Of a stretch of 64,000 bases of DNA, positions 39,901 to 48,846 are shown one piece after another. The notes under the pieces were generated by a model. It did not search any database, was not told the DNA's origin, and saw only the letters and a program-made list of their open reading frames with translations. Numbering within the stretch: the stretch's first letter is position 1; the number at the start of each line of letters is the position of its first letter. Both the position numbers and the translations under genes were made by a program. This DNA comes from Siphlonurus alternatus (Eukaryota > Arthropoda > Insecta > Ephemeroptera > Siphlonuridae), in NCBI GenBank assembly GCA_949825025.1, contig OX463786.1, positions 15,833,309-15,897,308 of the forward strand, read 5' to 3'.

Positions 39901-41050
39901 ATTTGACATTAAATTTCAAATTTCACTACCATAAATATGAACTACTGCACTTTTCAAACATATTCATGTTTAAAAAAATATATATATAAAAAATATTACA
40001 AAAATATACGTTATTTTTTAACGAAACTTATAAAAACTTCCCTTGTACATTATTTTGATCTAGCTACTTTAACGATTACAGCGATAAGTAGTATGTTTAG
40101 TTCAGTATAAACGTAGTGGAGGGTACAGATCTGCTGGGTGGGAAAACAATGGTTTTCACTCACGCGACTGTAACACGCAACGTCATCGCTGCAAGAAATC
40201 TAAAACATCGTCGTGTTTTTTTATGTTATATACGTCCTAATTTGTAACATTTAGTAACAAGAGTAGACCAAACTTTGGCACTGAGGGTGATGGGAATTCG
40301 TATTGTTTTCAGCAAGTAAAAAAAAAAAAAAAAGAGCACGTTTGCTTTGTTATTGTAACTCAAAATAGATCAAATCTATAATTTATATTACAGCATGGAA
40401 ACTGTATACCTTATATAATATAAGAAAAGCAATGATTTTCTTACAAAATACATTAAAATTTTAACATGTCTACATTTTGATAAAACGCAGCTCCCAAAAG
40501 TAAAAGAAAGTATAGTAATTTAAAAGAAATTACTATCAAATCATGGCACTCAAATTGAGATGATTCAATTTCAAGGTGTTCACACAAAAATGCATATTTT
40601 ATTATTATTATTGACTGTTGTGGTATAAATATTCAATTAATTCATTTCAAGTGTAAAATATACTACACATTGTGTTATCAAACATTTAAATTCCATTAGT
40701 TCTTAACACTTCTGTAAAAACAAGTCAAAGTGTGACATTGTTTCATGGATAATAAATGTCTAAAGTGATGTTAAATAGTTTTCTATTTAACGCCTTTTTG
40801 ACTTCACAAGTACCGCAAATTGAAGAGATCTTCTTTCTTGTTCCTTCCTTTCGGACAACAACACTACTGCAGTAAACCACGCATGGTGGGCACGTACAGC
40901 ATAGCTTTGTTCGGGTAAAGACACAGGCAAAATGAAACTGATACACTGTGATTTACTGCTATGACATAATTTCACTTATTATACAATTCACTATTTTTAT
41001 TATTACAGAGAATTATTTGGTCATTTGTTTTTTTCATAATTCAGAAATTT
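39901..41050. other. Mostly AT-rich non-coding DNA
   Basis: More balanced patches at 40110-40210 and 40800-40930 contain short open frames but no splice pair or domain. Confidence 0.4.
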
Positions 41051-41447
41051 TTAAGGTAAAGATAACGTCGGTCAGCTGTTTCTTTAGCTCCATTTGATTA
41101 ACATGTAAACCTTAGCAAATTCACAAAAATTCTGATTTTTTTTTTTTAGAGGTAGATATTAGTGCCTAAATGCCACAGAAAAAGTTTCAAAACAATTTAA
41201 CGAGCCGATTTTTTTAAATTAATTTTTTAGTTTGTCTCTCCATGGGAAAGCCCTAACGCTGAAAATTAAATAAATTAATTTAAAAAAATCGTCTCGTTAA
41301 ATTGTTTTGAAATTTTTTTTATGGCTTTTAGGCACTAATATCTGCCTCTCAAAAAAAAATAAGAATTTTTGTGAATTTGCTAAGGTTTACATGTTAATCA
41401 AATGGAGCTAAAAAAAAAACAGCTGATCAACGTTATCTCTACCTTAA
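41051..41447. mobile_element. MITE family F (TTAA ends)
   Basis: Ends TTAAGGTAAAGATAACGTCG and AACGTTATCTCTACCTTAA. Each arm, about 180 bp, carries TTTGATTAACATGTAAACC, TTAGCAAATTCACAAAAATT, GATATTAGTGCCTAAATGCC and TTTAACGAGCCGATTTTTTT. The two arms fold on each other around CTCTCCATGGGAAAGCCCT. It is 397 bp with no coding capacity. The TTAA termini suggest a piggyBac-type non-autonomous element. Confidence 0.85.
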
Positions 41448-41516
41448 TCAATTGACAACCTGCACAAGTAATTTTTTTATTGTGTACTTTTATACAAGAC
41501 CTGGAGTTACGTAATG
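41448..41516. other. Short AT-rich spacer
   Basis: Spacer between elements F and A. Confidence 0.4.
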
Positions 41517-41700
41517 CTAATTTTTCAGCTTTTTTTAACTCTCTGACACCCTCAAAATTGAGGGGAAAGATGCTGTGACATCATAGTCATGCAACGTCTT
41601 TCCCTAATGCTTAAATAAGTGCATAGCTATGACGTCACAGCGTCTTTCTCCTTCATTTTGAGGGTGTTAGAGGGTTCAAAAAATATTTGAAAAAATTGAC
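41517..41700. mobile_element. MITE family A, complete hairpin
   Basis: Outer arms ACTCTCTGACACCCTCAAAA and TTTTGAGGGTGTTAGAGGGT, inner GGGGAAAGATGCTGTGACAT and GACGTCACAGCGTCTTTCTC. The right arm keeps the CRE octamer (41630-41637); the left has TGACATCA, a single change. About 184 bp. Confidence 0.8.
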
Positions 41701-41774
41701 ACCACTTAACTCGAGATTCTCTATCCAAATAAAAGCAACAACAATAATTCATGCAGTTTGTCTATTGTACTTCA

Positions 41775-42132
41775 TTAAGGGTAAGGTTACACACCCATTG
41801 TTGAAAAACATCCCACACATGGAAATTACGAAACATATCTTAAAATGTTCTCCTTTACATCCCCTATCAAATATCAGGTCTACAAGTTCAAGCTAGTTTT
41901 TGAGTTATGAATTTTTAAAATTTATTAACTTAACATGGAAAAGTGGAACTCCCATATTAAATTAATCAATTTTAAAAATTAATAACTCAAAAACTAGCAC
42001 GAATTTGTATACTTTATATTTTAGCTATACTAATAGGGGATGTAGAGAATAACACTTATAATATTAATGATATGTTTCATAGTGTTTATGTGTGGGAATT
42101 TTTTAACATTGGACGTGTTACCTTACCCTTAA
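41775..42132. mobile_element. MITE family G (TTAA ends)
   Basis: Ends TTAAGGGTAAGGTTACACAC and ACGTGTTACCTTACCCTTAA. Interior CAAGCTAGTTTTTGAGTTAT and AATAACTCAAAAACTAGCAC pair around TTAACATGGAAAAGTGG. It is 358 bp and cleaner at the tips than the 25488 copy. Confidence 0.85.
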
Positions 42133-43320
42133 TAACGCTTTAATTCCAATTTATATTAATTAATATTCCAACAATATATATTTATTAAACATAAATTTCT
42201 GCTTGAAGTGTATGCTCTACATTTAAATGAGTACAAAAAGTGCTTGATTTACTGAAAATATGATATTATATTAAATTATGATGTATTTAGAACGTTATGA
42301 TAATGATTTTTTTTTAATATATCAGTTATACAAGCGGCGTTCATTATTTTTGTATTGTAATCGTAAAATCAAGTGTACTTATTGTTCACATTTGTTCATA
42401 AATATAAGTGTACACAATGTTACATCGTTGTCAATGTCATCAATACTAATGAATCAATTAAAACTTTACATTATTTTTATCAATTCATTCGATTCGATTT
42501 AAAATCAATACCTTATAATTTATAAAAAAATAACAATTATTATATCAGGTCTTATATAAACTATGTATAATTATGATGACTTGTCTATATGTAAGATTAA
42601 TAAAATTTTGATTTTTTAATTTTATAAACACATCTGTAACTCAAATTTGACATTTATACTTAATTTTCTGTTATTAAATAATTATAAAAAAAAAAATATT
42701 TCAATTATAATAAAATACAGATGATCTAGAACCATTGTTCTTTCATTTTATTTTTATGTTTTAGGCATAGCAAAGACTCTATAAAAGTCAATTTTATGGA
42801 ATGCAAACATTATTATCAGAAAACTGCATGACATTTTCAAGAAACAACAATTTCAGATGGTTTCTATTATCTACTGTTTAAAAAGTAGCAAGATAATTTT
42901 CTAAAAAATACATTTTTACTTATGATATATAAATTTCAATTTTATAATATTGTAATAAATTTACAATAAAATACAATGGAGCGCGCGCAGGTTTTTTTTT
43001 ATTCTTCAATATATAAAGATGCAAGGGGATACCACGCCTACTATATTAACTTAAAGCACGATACAAGGACGATACAAGTTTGGCACTGCTGCAGTTCCAT
43101 GCTAACTCGAGTTAGAGATTGAACGCGATCAAAGTGAGACGGAATATTGCTGCGAGTGAATCAAGTTGAAGTGATGTATTATTATTTTGTATTATTTCAA
43201 AGTGACATTTCATTCATTTTAAATTCTTATTCTGTAATGTTAAATTATATACAATTCATTAATGAAAGTAATTTATATCTAAATTCTCTATAAAATAATA
43301 CCAAAAAAACACTGGATTGT
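42133..43320. other. AT-rich non-coding DNA with a promoter-like patch
   Basis: GCGCGCGC at 42981-42988 is followed by TATATAAAG at 43010-43018 and a GC-richer stretch to about 43165. This is promoter-like in order but has no downstream donor with an open exon. The rest is AT-rich. Confidence 0.35.
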
Positions 43321-43432
43321 GATTCAAGAAGGTTTTTAGAGAGATATCTAGGTTCCTCTAATATACCCGTGCCATTGAGTCAGGCTGGTACTAACCGTGG
43401 TTAAAAACCTAGATATCAACCTTCATAAACCA
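43321..43432. mobile_element. MITE family E, variant
   Basis: GATTCAAGAAGGTTTTTAGA, GATATCTAGGTT and AAAAACCTAGATATCAACCT form the arms, with loop CCGTGCCATTGAGTCAGGCT. The tip GATTCA.GAAG and the CTAACC..GGTTA spacing place it near family E. Confidence 0.55.
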
Positions 43433-43803
43433 TGTTCATTAATATTTATGATATAAAATTTTTGTCATTTCAATCTGAAGTAAGAATTGTAAAATATATT
43501 ACACAACTTACGTTAATTTTTCATGCAATAAAAACATTTAAACTTAATTTTACTCTCAACAATCGTGAATCATTTAATTTGAGGAATGCTTAATTTTGTA
43601 TTTTACAACATTAATTGAAGTGTTGTGATTTACTATGAATAAATGGATAAATATTCCCATTAATAATACAGAATAAAATTAATATTTTCATTAATAAAGT
43701 TGTGATCAAATAAAGTAAAATTAAAACAAACAAAAAATTAATTATTTAAAAAATTATATATTCTAAATTTAACAAACTAAAAACTTCGAAGTTTAAAACT
43801 TAC
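43433..43803. other. AT-rich DNA, start of downstream intron
   Basis: Donor GTAAGT reads on the minus strand from 43803 (complement of ACTTAC at 43798-43803). Beyond it the sequence is AT-rich and non-coding. Confidence 0.5.
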
Positions 43804-44097
43804 CTTATTATTTGTTAATTGAGGTAAATTATTTGATGTAATTACCGCTGAGGAATTATTAATTGCAGCCGCTGCTGCCGCCGCTGCTGCCGCTGACACC
43901 GCCGCTGAACTTGTATTGTTGGTGTTTGTATTTGTATTTGAATTACCACCTAAATTATTTAAGGTAGGTACGTACGTACTGAATGGTACAAACAACATTG
44001 AAGCTTGTCTAATTGATGGTATTAATGAATATGATGATGATATTGATGATGATGTAATATTACCCCTATTAGGGTACACAGATAATAATAATATTGG
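43804..44097 (-). CDS. Second coding exon, Asn/Thr/Ser- and Ala-rich protein
   Basis: A 294-nt exon (98 codons, phase 0 at both ends). It is bounded on the minus strand by acceptor TTCACAATTCAG at 44098 and donor AAG|GTAAGT at 43804/43803. It encodes PILLLSVYPNRGN, a Ser run, then SMLFVPFSTYVPTLNN, an Asn-Thr-Asn-Thr run, an Ala-rich run and ...PQLTNNK. The Ala run uses mixed GCG/GCA/GCT codons and the Asn/Thr run is imperfect, so the protein rather than a DNA repeat seems to be kept. Such segments are common in disordered N-terminal parts of insect transcription factors and RNA-binding proteins. I recognise no domain and cannot name the gene. Met at 43998 is an alternative start. The acceptor's pyrimidine tract is weak, which is the main doubt. 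The exons that follow are not in view. Confidence 0.6.
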
Positions 44098-44335
44098 CTG
44101 AATTGTGAATTAATAATATTATTTTTTGTATACACTATTTTTTTTAAAATTGACACAAAAAAACACTTCACACCAAAAAATAATTATCACCCAACGCTAG
44201 TACATCACTTTTTTTTTGTTAAAAAAAATATTAGGCACAATATTTTTTTTTCACGTTTTTTTTTAAATTTTTATTTAAGGCTACACTTTTATAATAATTT
44301 GCACCAGTTTTTTTTTTTATTTTTGGTTTCCTTAC
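44098..44335 (-). other. Short AT-rich intron
   Basis: 238 bp from donor GTAAGG (44335) to acceptor CAG (44098). It is very A/T-rich with poly-A/T runs, in contrast to both flanking exons. Removing it joins CAA to CCA in frame. Confidence 0.5.
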
Positions 44336-44416
44336 TTGCCGGGCTATATAGTCACTGTGTTGTGTATATAGTGTTAGCAGAGACAGAGAGGGAGAGAGAG
44401 TGAGAGAAGCAAGCAT
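44336..44416 (-). CDS. Candidate first coding exon (27 codons)
   Basis: On the minus strand ATG at 44416-44414 sits in a good context (GCC before ATG). It opens a frame MLASLTLSPSLSLLTLYTQ... ending ...SDYIARQ at donor CAA|GTAAGG. The frame continues without a stop into the exon at 44097 once the 238-bp intron is removed, and both boundaries are phase 0. The frame is also open upstream to a stop at 44518-44516 with no earlier ATG. The Ser/Leu content comes partly from CT-rich DNA, so this could instead be 5' leader, with translation starting at Met 43998. A weak hydrophobic stretch could act as a signal peptide, but I would not rely on it. Confidence 0.45.
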
Positions 44417-44520
44417 GGCAAAAGCCAGGAGGGCCCGGGTGATAGGGGGGAAGGAGGTAGGGAGGAGGGAGGGTGCTTGCAAGTATAAAGAGAACCATAG
44501 CGCGCGCGCATTCAACTACA
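44417..44520 (-). promoter_or_regulatory. Candidate promoter and 5' leader
   Basis: Reading the minus strand: GCGCGCGCGC at 44509-44500, then TTTATAC (complement of GTATAAA, 44483-44489) as a TATA-like box, then a C/T-rich run (CCCTCCCTCCTCCC) where transcription would start about 30 bp on, near 44452. This is one of the most GC-rich patches in the window and sits directly upstream of the ATG at 44416. Function is inferred from arrangement only. Confidence 0.4.
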
Positions 44521-44689
44521 ATATAACACAATATTTCGTAATATATATTATTATTATTTTTTTATAATATATTAAAAGTATATTTAAGAAATATTTTTAT
44601 TAAATTATAATTATTTACTTGTTGTTATTTTATTTAAGCCTTGATTCAATTTATTTTCCATGGGTTTTCTGAGTTTTCTCAAAGTGATA

Positions 44690-44725
44690 CTCACTCCGTA
44701 AGTAGCCGGAAATAAGATGATTCCG
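44690..44725. repeat. MITE family O fragment
   Basis: CTCCGTAAGTAGCCGGAAAT then GATTCCGG recalls the subterminal CCGGAAGTAGCCGGAAGTG of family O. Small remnant. Confidence 0.35.
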
Positions 44726-44763
44726 GTCTAATAAAATTTTTACATTTTACTGAGAATGTTAAA

Positions 44764-44871
44764 GACAAATTTTTCGTTACCCCTGTACAATTTCACGTGA
44801 TAGGCTTACTGTGGAGGCGTGGTGAATTTTAATTCAATGAATTTGGCAATCGCTTCTCTCACCTCCCTTGA
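44764..44871 (+). repeat. Repeat family N, uninterrupted copy
   Basis: TTTTTCGTTACCCCTGTACA, TGTGGAGGCGTGGTGAATTT, TAATTCAATGAATTTGGCAA, then TCGCTTCTCTCACCTCCC. It shows the empty-site version of the sequence split by MITE M at 27224. Class unknown. Confidence 0.6.
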
Positions 44872-45179
44872 AATATCAAATCATTAAACTCTACCGTACT
44901 GGATTTAAAAGATTTAACTATTTAAAGATAGTTCATAGAAAAGGCATATCAATATTTCTGCAACTTCAGAATTTCATGTACAAGTAATTACCGCCATTTT
45001 AAGTCAACTTTACCAGTTATTTTTTATGGGAAATAGCTTATACGCGTTTATCAGCCAGGTCTAATATAATATATATATTTTGATAAAAATTAAGAAATCA
45101 AATAATTCCACTTCCAGGTGAGTAATCTTGAAATGTTTAACCTGTACTTACAATTATTATTGATTTTCTTATATATTTA
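44872..45179. other. AT-rich non-coding DNA
   Basis: Contains CCACTTCCAG|GTGAGTAAT at 45118/45119 on the plus strand, a possible acceptor-donor fusion with a short pyrimidine tract. Confidence 0.35.
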
Positions 45180-45487
45180 GTAATGGAGTATTGTCTTCAA
45201 ATTTTTTTATTGCAGAAATGGATAGAGGGTGCAAAGTTATGCTACCCTGATTTTTTTCAGATTTTTTTGAGACCTAGAACTATTTTTAAAAAAATATTGA
45301 AAGTCCTTTGCAAGTCCTATCTTTTTCTTAAGGAACGGCGTCTCGTGACGTCACGAAAAGGACTTGCAATAATTTTTTAAAAATAGTTCCCGGGCTCTGA
45401 AAAATCTGAAAAAAATCAGGGTAGCATAACTCTGCACCCTGTATCCATTTCTGCAATAAAAAAAAATGAGGACAATACTCTATTTTA
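45180..45487 (+). mobile_element. Hairpin MITE family B, B1 tips
   Basis: Tips TAATGGAGTATTGTCTTCAA and GAGGACAATACTCTATT, mid-arms ATGCTACCCTGATTTTTTTC and GAGACCTAGAACTATTTTTA. The CRE octamer remains only in the right arm (45346-45353). The apex CCTATCTTTTTCTTAAGGA defines the plus orientation of the family. A 65-codon frame across it is an artefact. Confidence 0.85.
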
Positions 45488-46285
45488 TAACTATCAATAT
45501 ATTGTTTGATATTTAATTTTTTGTTTAGTTTCTAACATTTATAACCAGTAAATTATGTCCCAACTATATTTTGATTCTATTTACTATGATAAACTTATAG
45601 TAAAAATGCATTAAGTACATCTTCAAATTGCATTACAATGCTTAATTCTCATATACACATAAATAGCTACTTTTATTTATATTTTTTTAAAAACAAAATT
45701 TTAAATTATAAAATATTATATTTATACAACGATCAAGTCTTTTTCAATTTAAAATTATTTAAAAACGTTAAATAAAATAAGATGAAAAATACTTATTTTA
45801 ATTAAAAAAATAAATATAAACTAAAATATTGAATTATTTTCATTAAAAAAATAGAATAACCATGTTTATATTCAGTCAATTCATAATACAACATACCTTA
45901 CACAATCAATTTATTATAATTTAAAATTCATTTCTATCAAACAAAATCAACTACTATAATTTTTTTTCTGGCAAATAACAATGAAATATAAATTTTTTAT
46001 ATAACAAACAAAGAAATATTCATCATGTGTTAAAAAAAATGATGATAATAAAAAATGAGCGTAAAACAAACATTTGACGGCGGTGAGGCGCATTCTTTAG
46101 AACATGCAGCAGTCGAGTACAAAGCAAGCTGCATGAATCTTTTAACAACGTGCCAGCTAGGGAGTATAATGAACGAGAAATGTGATTTTCAACGTCTGAC
46201 AGAAACGTTCCTGTAGGGATGATATTAGAGTAATTGAGAAACTGAGGATAATTGCGAGAAATAACTTAAAATTTTTCATGCATTC
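45488..46285. other. AT-rich non-coding DNA
   Basis: 46075-46200 is more balanced (GGCGGTGAGGCGCATTC) but unassigned. Confidence 0.45.
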
Positions 46286-46414
46286 GTACAATCATCGCCT
46301 CGGAAAATTTTCCTTCGCGGCCTTGTTAATCACCATGCCATGCCCCGTTAGAATGACACAAGCATGGTGATTAACAAGGCTGCAAAGGGACATTTTCCAA
46401 GGCGACAAGTGTTC
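46286..46414. mobile_element. MITE family D
   Basis: GTACAATCATCGCCTCGGAA, CCTTGTTAATCACCATGCCA, then GCATGGTGATTAACAAGGCT and ATTTTCCAAGGCGACAAGTG. A good hairpin with centre CCCCGTTAGAATGAC. Confidence 0.8.
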
Positions 46415-46440
46415 ATATAGATTGTACAGTTAATGTCAAA

Positions 46441-46668
46441 AACACTGGGACACTGCGGTGCATGAGTGTAGAAATGAGCACCATCAGTCCACTCGCTTGG
46501 CTGATGTGACAACACTATTGGGTTTGACTTATTATTAGAGTTGTATACTTCACCTCCTCAGAGTCCACCTGATGGTCACAATAATAGACAATGTTGCCAA
46601 TCAGCACGGCGAGTGAAGTAAGTATTGGTGGCTACTCTGGCTCATAAACGCCAAGTGTCCCAGTCTTA
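46441..46668. mobile_element. MITE-like inverted repeat R
   Basis: Ends AACACTGGGACACTGCGGTG and CGCCAAGTGTCCCAGTCTT, with inner CAGTCCACTCGCTTGGCTGA and AATCAGCACGGCGAGTGAAG also paired. It is about 228 bp and less AT-rich than its surroundings. Single copy here. Confidence 0.65.
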
Positions 46669-47012
46669 TTGAACTTATTGTACTGATTCAGACTTCAGAA
46701 CAACTCCTTCGCCAAAAGATGGCAGTACCATCAATGTAATATTCTGGACGATGTTAGCGCTGCCTTCATGCGGGCCGATATTGCAGAAGTGAAAGCTGCG
46801 AAGCCCTAATATTTTAAATGGGCAAGATGGAATTAAAATAAAATTTTGAATTTGACCAAATGACTAAATAAATAATTTTGAAATTATGTTCAAAAAAACT
46901 TTTTACTCACTCTATGTACCACGCATAATTTAAGACGGTAGATATTTTTTAAATAATTCATAAATATTTTCTATTTACGCTGCCTACCCCTATCCGCCAC
47001 TACTGGGAACCA
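46669..47012. other. Non-coding DNA, partly GC-richer
   Basis: 46690-46810 (GATGTTAGCGCTGCCTTCAT, GCGGGCCGATATTGCAGAAG) is a balanced patch without a repeat partner in this window. Its identity is unknown. Confidence 0.4.
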
Positions 47013-47224
47013 ACGTTCCTTTATACAGGTTAAGCCACCGATTGGACCAATGTTAAAGGGCTAAGCCAATCACGTTCAAGTATTTTTGGCCACATCGTGC
47101 CGCGAAACTTTGAATGCGCCCATCATGCAATGCTATTTTTGAAATTTCGCGGTACAATGTGGCCTGAAAATTTAACGAAATTGACGCACGAAATGCGTGC
47201 GTGTCTTAACCTGTATAAAGAAAC
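47013..47224. mobile_element. MITE-like inverted repeat Q
   Basis: Ends GTTCCTTTATACAGGTTAAG and CTTAACCTGTATAAAGAAAC. Inner TTGGCCACATCGTGCCGCGA and TTTCGCGGTACAATGTGGCC pair around ATGCGCCCATCATGCAATGC. It is about 212 bp. A 63-codon plus-strand frame starting at 47097 lies largely inside the hairpin and is not a gene. Confidence 0.7.
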
Positions 47225-47525
47225 CTTGCTGGGAACAGTGCAGGACATGGAGGGGAGGGAAGAAACATCGTCTGTAGCCATGTCTTGACGATAAGTTTTC
47301 AGAGGCTAATTTTGCACTGTTCCTACATGATAATGGTTAATACAGTATAAAAATAACTTTGGGAGGGATACTCTTACATTGATTCCATTTTCTTGCTGTG
47401 CACATGTATGTAACAAGAACAGATGCTTTAATCGAATTAACTTGATTTGATATAATATGTCAGTAGAATATGTATACTGTCTGATCACTATTAATAGAGC
47501 GTCCAAATGGAACAAGAATGTAATA
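47225..47525. other. Non-coding DNA
   Basis: No supported feature. Confidence 0.45.
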
Positions 47526-47711
47526 TAATGGGGGACATTCACAAAGCACTTTAACCCCCACTTTAGCCCCGATTTTTAACCCTGGTGCTAAACATGGTAC
47601 TAAACCAGGGGCTAACCATGTTAAGCTCATAGTTTGGCACCATGTTTAGCACCAGGGTTAAAAATCGGGGCTAAAGTGGGGGTTAAAGTGCTTTGTGAAT
47701 GTCCCCCATTA
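47526..47711. mobile_element. MITE family C, variant with perfect 73-bp arms
   Basis: Starts TAATGGGGGACATTCACAAA and ends with its exact inverse. Arms of 73 bp match without a mismatch around a 40-nt loop (ACTAAACCAGG...GTTTGGC). The tip CATTCACAAAGC is that of family C, but the arm interior (CACTTTAACCCCCACTTTAG, CCCCGATTTTTAACCCTGG) differs. The palindromic TA at both edges allows a TA target. Probably the youngest insertion here. Confidence 0.9.
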
Positions 47712-48439
47712 TGTCCTGAATCTTTATCTTTGTTGCTGAACAAGTTGCCTAACCTTAAGGAGTAAGATGAGAACGATACATTATTTGCTCGACTTTACCA
47801 AAATTTCAACTTGTAAAGTTAAAATACAAATTATTTGTGTTTTTAACATTCCTGGTAATTATTTTAGCCCTTAATTAATAAAAGCTACAACAAAGTTATT
47901 TAAAATTACATTTAAAACAAAAACTCATTACTAGCATAATTTTGTATTTTACAATTATAAAAATATGGTGCAAAGTATGCAGATGAACTATAATATAAAA
48001 ACAAAGTTAAGAGGTAATTTTATTTAATGTCATCTCATTTGATCACTTAATTCGCTTCATTTTCTTAATTGTTATGAAGCTAAGAAAGAAAAAAAAATAA
48101 CTCTTCACTCCCTTTTCTTGTTGAACACCAAGTGGTTTTTATTATCTTACGGGGACGATAAAATCCTTGCTAAGGAATTTAACCCTTTTATTATTGCCCT
48201 ATTATAAATGGGACACAAATATTTATGGTGTTTTTTAAGTTAAGATTTATAATGCCATAGATGTTCTAAATTATGCTATTATATGTAATTTACAAATCAA
48301 ACTCCTAAAATGGAAGGTCATAAATGGATATTTTTTGCATAAAATATGGGAGCAAACATCACGTTTTCTGTCAAAACTATAGTAGCTAAATTAACCAGTG
48401 GTTTTCAGATAACCTGAGGCACTAATATGTATACAGACA
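47712..48439. other. AT-rich non-coding DNA
   Basis: Nothing recognised. Confidence 0.5.
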
Positions 48440-48770
48440 ATGGACAACATACATGAAAAAAATTTATTGCAGAAATGAATAGAGGATACCAAATTATGCT
48501 ACTTTGAATTTTTTCAGATTTTTTTGAGACCCGGAACTATTTTAAAATAATTATTGAAAGTCCTGTGATTTCAGTTGGCACCTCTAAATTCTTGATAAAA
48601 AGGATATAGACTGGACGCCTATTGACGCCTCCAGGGGGCGTGGCCGCACTTTCAATAATTATTTAAAAATAGTTCTGGGTCTCAAAAAAATCTGAAAGAA
48701 TTCAGAGTAGCATAATTTGGTGTACCCTCTATTCATTTCTGCAATAAAAAAATTCATGTATGTTGTCCAT
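48440..48770 (-). mobile_element. Hairpin MITE family B, B2 tips
   Basis: Tips TGGACAACATACATGAAAAA and TTCATGTATGTTGTCCA, mid-arms TTTTTCAGATTTTTTTGAGA and CCGGAACTATTTT. Sub-apical CCAGGGGGCGTGGCC and apex TTGATAAAAAGGATATAGAC are reversed relative to 38170. 331 bp. Confidence 0.85.
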
Positions 48771-48831
48771 GCTGGTGAATGGGTAGTTGGGGTACATATG
48801 TAGCGCCAGGAAAACAATAAATAAAAAATCG

Positions 48832-48846
48832 GAGGGGGGGGGGGGG
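48832..48846. repeat. Poly-G tract
   Basis: A run of G broken once near the start. It stands out in this AT-rich window. Confidence 0.9.

Noticed and set aside
47097..47288. 63-codon frame with a plausible mix of residues
   Set aside because: Lies mostly inside the arms of inverted repeat Q, so its openness comes from a transposable element.
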